The notes under the pieces were generated by a model that was given only the letters and a program-made list of their open reading frames with translations, had not been told where the DNA came from and did not search any database. The translations under genes were made by a program, and so were the position numbers. Below, piece by piece: positions 59,985 to 64,000 of a stretch of 64,000 nt of DNA. The stretch is from positions 434,001 through 498,000 of the forward strand of contig SWDT01000092.1 of assembly GCA_009193035.1 (NCBI GenBank), in the 5' to 3' direction. Every line of letters begins with the position of its first letter. Positions within the stretch are counted from its first letter, which is position 1. The stretch is from Halicephalobus mephisto. Taxonomy: Eukaryota > Nematoda > Chromadorea > Rhabditida > Panagrolaimidae.

Positions 59985-61113
59985 CTGTAAACTAGAAAAT
60001 TAATCAACAGGAACAAATTGAACAAATAAAAGCAGTATTAATACTAATTAAACACGAATTTTGAATATTATAACTGCAAAAAATAGTTTGAGCAAAACTG
60101 TCACATAATGCCAAGACGAAAAAGCGCGCAACTTTGAATGTGTAAATTGGTCTGTATGTTTGCTATTGTTTACCATAGTTTTAAATCTTATAATGTCCAT
60201 GAGCTAATGTGCTAATTTTATCCTTACAAATGTGTCTTTTAAACTCTTCTCTATCATCTTCTTGTAATAACGGTTGATTTTAAGTTCGAGCATAAAAAGT
60301 GATTGTCTCATCTGTTCCAGGTTTTCCCATTTGAACTTCTAAAGTGATTGTTATTTTTACATTTACCTTTCAACATTTTCCGATTATTTTAAGTTATTAT
60401 TTCTTCTTCATCTTTTGTTTCTGTTCTTTCTTTACATTTCATGCAGAATATGAGCCTGAAGGGCCCAATGCTAGAGGGAATCAATTCTTCTGCTTTGAAT
60501 TGTAAACATTTATTAATTATAATATTTTTATCTTTTATTGTTTTAATAATTAATAATAATCTAATTGTTGATAAATAATAAAAGAAACAAGCTTATTACA
60601 TAAAATATCTGACAAATTTAAATGAAATTTTGATTTCAAAATATAATATAATGAATATAATATAGATAAAAATGAATCTTAACTTTCAAAGAATTAACTT
60701 TATTTGGGTACGTTCAGTAGAATAAATTTCTACTTAGTGTGAACCCAAACGCACAACGATCCATATGGATGAACGCTTTACGCTCATTTCCAAAGGAAAT
60801 CTTAACTTTTCAGAATCAGTAACTATAAAATAAATGATGTGGCTAGTCTTACAGATGATAATTTAATCAACAGCTAACTGACACTTCAATAATTACTGAT
60901 TATATAACAAATTCTTTATGAAAGAAGAATAAACTCTGAATGACATGGGGAATAACACGATGAACACTTTACGTCCATTTCCTTTCGGAATACATTCAGT
61001 GAAAAATAATTCCACCTAGCCATGAACCCCAAACATGGCGATTTCCAAAAGAAATCTTAATTTCGATCATTCAGAATTGTAGGTTCCCGCGGCCGGCTGG
61101 GAACCTAAGAGAG
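59985..61113. other. AT-rich interior of the element with direct repeats
   Basis: No coding capacity is seen in 1.1 kb. From about 60707 to 61080 two diverged direct copies occur: GATGAACGCTTTACG with GATGAACACTTTACG, and TTTCCAAAGGAAATCTTAA with TTTCCAAAAGAAATCTTAA. A GC-rich hairpin (GGTTCCC...GGGAACC, 61082-61108) breaks the AT-rich run just before the protease frame. Confidence 0.45.
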
Positions 61114-61371
61114 ATGGGATCGCAGAGCCCGCTCCCACAGAATGGTACTCACTGGGTATGTTATTCCATTAATTCTAAAAAATGTTATTATTTTGATTCA
61201 TTTGGAGTAGATCCACCTATTGAATTAATAAAATATTTAAATAAAGATATTGAAATATCCACATTTCAGATCCAAAAATTTAATACACATCATTGTGGTT
61301 ATTATTGCTTGTTGGTATTAAAACTATTAGAAAAATATGATTATAAAGATATTATTCTTCATTTAATTTAA
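61114..61371 (+). CDS. Adenain/Maverick-type cysteine protease, N-terminally truncated
   Basis: 85 codons carry the catalytic part of an adenovirus-proteinase-like (C5/ULP) peptidase. The His is in GTHWVCYS, the acidic residue in YYFDSFG, the oxyanion Gln in IQKF and the Cys in HHCGYYCLL; Gln and Cys are seven residues apart, as in adenain. Such proteases process virion proteins in Maverick-type elements. About 50 or more N-terminal residues usual for the family are missing: before GTHW there are only ten residues, coded by GC-rich DNA that ends in an acceptor-like TCCCACAG. The gene is either a fragment or misses an upstream exon I cannot find. Confidence 0.7.
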   Translation: MGSQSPLPQNGTHWVCYSINSKKCYYFDSFGVDPPIELIKYLNKDIEISTFQIQKFNTHHCGYYCLLVLKLLEKYDYKDIILHLI

Positions 61372-61509
61372 GGAATTATTCCCTTAGAAATAAAAATATA
61401 GTAAATAATGTCAACAACTTGTTTTCTTTATTTTTCTAGTAATATCCTGGTACATAGTCTTGTCTCTATTTTTTCTTTATTAATTTTTACCGTATTTTTA
61501 TCGACGAGT

Positions 61510-61855
61510 AATGGGGGTATCTCGGCTGTCCCAGGTCTGGTGGATGATAATTCCACATTTTGATTTTGAGCGGTGTTTTTTGATAAATTACGTACTTTTT
61601 TAAGTGTGTGTACCATAAATATTGATGTGGTGGTTCAGCGGGTGGTGGGGGAAATTTCTGGCTGTCCCAGATCTGGAGAATGATAATTCTGAATGTTGAT
61701 TTAATAGGATTTTTTATTAATTGATACTTTAAATATTGGAATTAGAGTCAACTATAATAGACGTATCTAGGAAAATTGCAGTTAATCCTAGCTACCTCTC
61801 GGCGGGTGGTGGGGGGAAATTCCGGCTGTCCTAGATACGCCTATTATATACTACT
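61510..61855 (-). repeat. Right terminal inverted repeat
   Basis: Three sub-units with GGCTGTCC(C/T)AG near 61523, 61660 and 61823, each preceded by G-rich GGGGG(A/T) and two of them by GCGGGTGGTGG. The outer end is CCTATTATATACTACT. It is the inverted counterpart of 57991-58320. Confidence 0.75.
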
Positions 61856-62176
61856 CCGAAGATTCCGAGTCATATATTGTTACACAGCATTCAATCTAAC
61901 ATATATAGAACCCGGTATATACTAGTGTCACGTTTCCAAATGTTACATAATTGTCGAATTGACACTCCATAAACTCTCTTTTGGATTACAATAGAGATCA
62001 TGCGTTTACGAAATAACTTTCAAGCTCTCTTTTGTCCTATTACTAGTTAATTATGCTTTATCATATCGTAATAGTGATTCATTCGAATACACGATTGACA
62101 CAAAAAACCATAACTGTTTATATTTATTTCGAGAAATGTAGTTCCTATAACAAATCAACAAAACAAAGACTAAATT
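61856..62176. other. Flank between the mobile element and RCC1L
   Basis: 321 bp, AT-rich, likely including the RCC1L 3' UTR. No gene is seen. Confidence 0.5.
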
Positions 62177-63496
62177 TCATTGAGTGAGGAATAAAGAATG
62201 ATCTGGACCAAGAGAAACTGTTTTGATCTGCTCTGGAACAAATACCTGAAAAAATCAATTACCACATTAAACACTCTGGAAAACAACCTGGAAAGGAAAG
62301 AGCTGATCATCAGAATGACCTAGTCCAAGACTGCCATATCTGTTCATGCCCCAGATGAAAAAGTTGCCTTCTGAAGTCAAGACACCCATGGAGTAGCATC
62401 CCGCAAAAACCCTCTTGACTCGTCCATCGTTGTTCACAGCAGAACTAAAGAGTGGAGGATCTAGAAGCATTGGACGATCAAGTGTAGTCACTTCTGGTCC
62501 GAATCCAAGAATCTGACCTCCCCATGAATAAGCAAGGCCTTCAGAAGTACAGAGAATACACGAAGACCCAGTAGCAGCGACAGAAACAACTTTTCCCAAC
62601 TTCCAATTGAGAACCCGAGGAAAATCGACCTGAATTTCATCTGTAACAGCATGGAGTTGACCGTATTCATTCAATCCCCATGCAAACACATCTCCATTCC
62701 TGTTCACAGCCATAAGAGTATCAGCACTACCAGCAACATCGACAATGTGTTCCCCTTTGACATCTCCTTGAACTTCATTTGGAATCCAGTGGGTTTCTAA
62801 AGATCCACTGCCAGTTTGTCCATCAGCATTAAGACCAAAAGAGAACAAACGACCATCTTCGAGAAGAACAAATGAAGTATCCAAGGAACAATGAACCTTC
62901 TTTGGAACAGCTCCATCTGGGAGATTAACATAACGAAGTTTTGCGTACGAAGCTGAATGGGTAACAAAAGGATACTTCTCTGGGTTCCGTCCACACTGGC
63001 CTTGAGCATTATCTCCAAAAGCATAAACCTTACTTGTTGTAGCGACTAGAGAGTGAAGACGTCCAGCAGCAATGTCAACGATCTTCCCAGAGTTCTCAGG
63101 AAGCACAATCCTCTTTCCACCAATATAATACTGTTCAGTTCTTTTGTGATTATCATCATTAATTGGACCTCCTAGTTGATAAAAATTATTCAATCCAGAT
63201 CCATAGAGTTCATTAGAAGAAGCAAATAACGAGAATCCAAATCCAGAAGCAATCTTTTTGATTTTCTTCCCAACACAGTAACCTATTCGGACAGGACAGG
63301 AAATTGATTCTGGACTGCTTCTCTTCTCAACGTAGGAAGAGGTAGCCAAACTACCCGTCTTCGTAAGTCCACACCCATAGACAGCTTTGACAGCACGAAG
63401 ATTACGGTAGTCCTGAACTGGTTTATCCTTCAACGTTGGGATTTCCGACATGTACCTCACCGATCCGATGCCGGTAACTAACTTATTTCTCAACAT
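62177..63496 (-). CDS. RCC1L: RCC1-like mitochondrial protein (RCC1L/WBSCR16)
   Basis: RCC1L supports mitochondrial ribosome assembly and fusion. Two exons (63496-62288 and 62245-62177, 42-bp intron) give about 425 aa. A basic mitochondrial-type leader (MLRNKLVTGIGSVRYMSE) precedes a seven-bladed RCC1 propeller, visible as VYGCGLTKTG, LYGSGLNNFYQLGG, VYAFGDNAQGQCG, LFSFGLNADGQTGSG, VFAWGLNEYGQL, AYSWGGQILGFG and FFIWGMNRYGSLGLG. It could be another RCC1-type protein, but leader and repeat details fit RCC1L. The start lies 147 bp after the EXOC1 stop on the same strand, and an AAAG precedes the ATG directly. Confidence 0.88.
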
Positions 63497-63643
63497 CTTT
63501 ACAAAATTAAATACAATTCAAAAACCAATTACGAAAGTATAAAATCGATGTTATTCACAAGTACAATTCATAAATGAATAAAGCCCTGTATTTTCTCTAT
63601 CCTTTGCGCATAAATAATAACAATAATAATAAATATACGTTCA
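63497..63643 (-). other. Short intercistronic gap EXOC1-RCC1L
   Basis: 147 bp between the EXOC1 stop and the RCC1L ATG, AT-rich, with T-rich DNA before TTTTGTAAAG|ATG. This is the third such close same-strand pair in the window; an operon is inferred. Confidence 0.4.
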
Positions 63644-64000
63644 TCAATGTTGCTGAGCAATCTCAGAAAAGAATTGAAGAACATCCTGAATCGATACCTC
63701 GAGATCCATTCGTGCATTAGGATAACACTTAGCCATCATCTGCTGGTAGACTTTCAGTTGCTTCAAAAATTCCTCTTGCATTTGTCTCCAGACGACTTCT
63801 ATCAACAAAGATCCATCAACTAGATGTTTCTCAACTTTTTTGTACAAGTTCTCTAAGCCTTTCTTGACTTCTTTTCCAGGATAAGCAGAAAGAACTTTCT
63901 TCAACTCAATTCGAGAGAACTGTTGTTGATATCCTATTTCCTCTGGTCGCACTCCTCCATCAATTGCTCGTTCTATTTGCTCAAAAAATATATGAATCTT
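63644..64000 (-). CDS. EXOC1: Exocyst complex component 1 (Sec3), C-terminal part
   Basis: EXOC1/Sec3 is the exocyst subunit that marks sites of vesicle tethering at the plasma membrane. Only the last 118 residues are in the window; the frame is open to the edge. The strongest match is [20 protein letters not shown], almost the same as human ([19 protein letters not shown]). [34 protein letters not shown] and the end SEIAQQH correspond to the human VVWHSMQDEF, FTIQDIL and SSIAQSH. It is the upstream member of a possible operon with RCC1L. Confidence 0.93.
   Translation of the reverse strand, partial: KIHIFFEQIERAIDGGVRPEEIGYQQQFSRIELKKVLSAYPGKEVKKGLENLYKKVEKHLVDGSLLIEVVWRQMQEEFLKQLKVYQQMMAKCYPNARMDLEVSIQDVLQFFSEIAQQH

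Larger units (their letters stand above)
57991..61855. mobile_element. Maverick/Polinton-like deletion derivative with inverted terminal repeats
   Basis: The two ends carry a perfect 16-base inverted repeat: AGTAGTATATAATAGG at 57991-58006 and its reverse complement at 61840-61855. Behind these, about 330 bp on each side are also inverted copies, diverged. The 5'-AG...CT-3' termini, long inverted repeats and an adenain-type protease inside fit Maverick/Polinton elements. At 3.9 kb it lacks polymerase B, integrase, ATPase and capsid genes, so it is a remnant or a non-autonomous derivative. No 5-6 bp target duplication is visible (TTTTTC left, CCGAAG right). Interior DNA is much more AT-rich than the rest of the window. 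Confidence 0.65.

Noticed and set aside
57991..61855. A full-length, autonomous Maverick
   Set aside because: No polymerase, integrase, ATPase or capsid frames exist between the repeats; 3.9 kb is far too short.

Overview
The window is nuclear DNA from a small, gene-dense animal, most likely a nematode. About 25 genes are split by very short introns (mostly 40-50 bp, ending in TTTCAG or TTTTAG). Many start codons sit directly after a splice-acceptor-like AG, as expected if messages receive a trans-spliced leader. Three pairs of same-strand genes are only 146-163 bp apart, like nematode operons. The MED15 KIX region looks most like nematode MDT-15, and there is a compact serpentine receptor and a type IV collagen of the usual nematode length. 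I could not name the species. All family names come from reading translations against remembered families, not from a search. Every spliced model given as complete joins to a length divisible by three.

Layout. 0-4 kb: two VMA21 (V-ATPase assembly) paralogues in tandem (-), then lipoyl synthase and RGP1 (+). 4-14 kb: mostly non-coding DNA with two fields of degenerate short repeats, around MED15 and a small heat-shock protein. 14.4-20.4 kb: a 13-exon type IV collagen with signal peptide and NC1 domain. 21.6-28.6 kb: a housekeeping block of ALDH9, RPL9 (-), pescadillo, parkin (-) and TMEM33, with two divergent pairs that share promoters. 29-37 kb: a possible secreted micropeptide, bifunctional lysine-degradation enzyme AASS, a STAMBP/AMSH-like protein that has lost its catalytic JAMM residues (-), and a mitochondrial quinone-oxidoreductase-like protein. 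37.6-44.5 kb: a leucine-rich-repeat membrane protein (-) and cohesin subunit SMC1 (-). 45-50 kb: an unassigned exon, a Pax2/5/8 gene (-) and an SLC35 nucleotide-sugar transporter (+). 50-57.4 kb: synaptojanin (-), a BACK-domain protein (+), and a 7TM receptor (+) with a complete TMIE gene nested antisense in one intron. 57.99-61.86 kb: an AT-rich 3.9-kb mobile element with inverted terminal repeats. It holds a truncated adenain/Maverick-type cysteine protease and a spliced gene with a ubiquitin-like N-terminus. 62-64 kb: RCC1L and the 3' end of EXOC1 (-), a third operon-like pair.

Working together: the housekeeping genes cover ribosome biogenesis (RPL9, pescadillo), mitochondrial metabolism and quality control (LIAS, AASS, QORL2, RCC1L, parkin), membrane traffic (VMA21, RGP1, synaptojanin, EXOC1, AMSH-like), chromatin and transcription (SMC1, MED15, Pax) and basement membrane (collagen IV). 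The most unusual items are the Maverick-like element with its cargo, the inactivated AMSH, the nested TMIE gene and the paired VMA21 genes.
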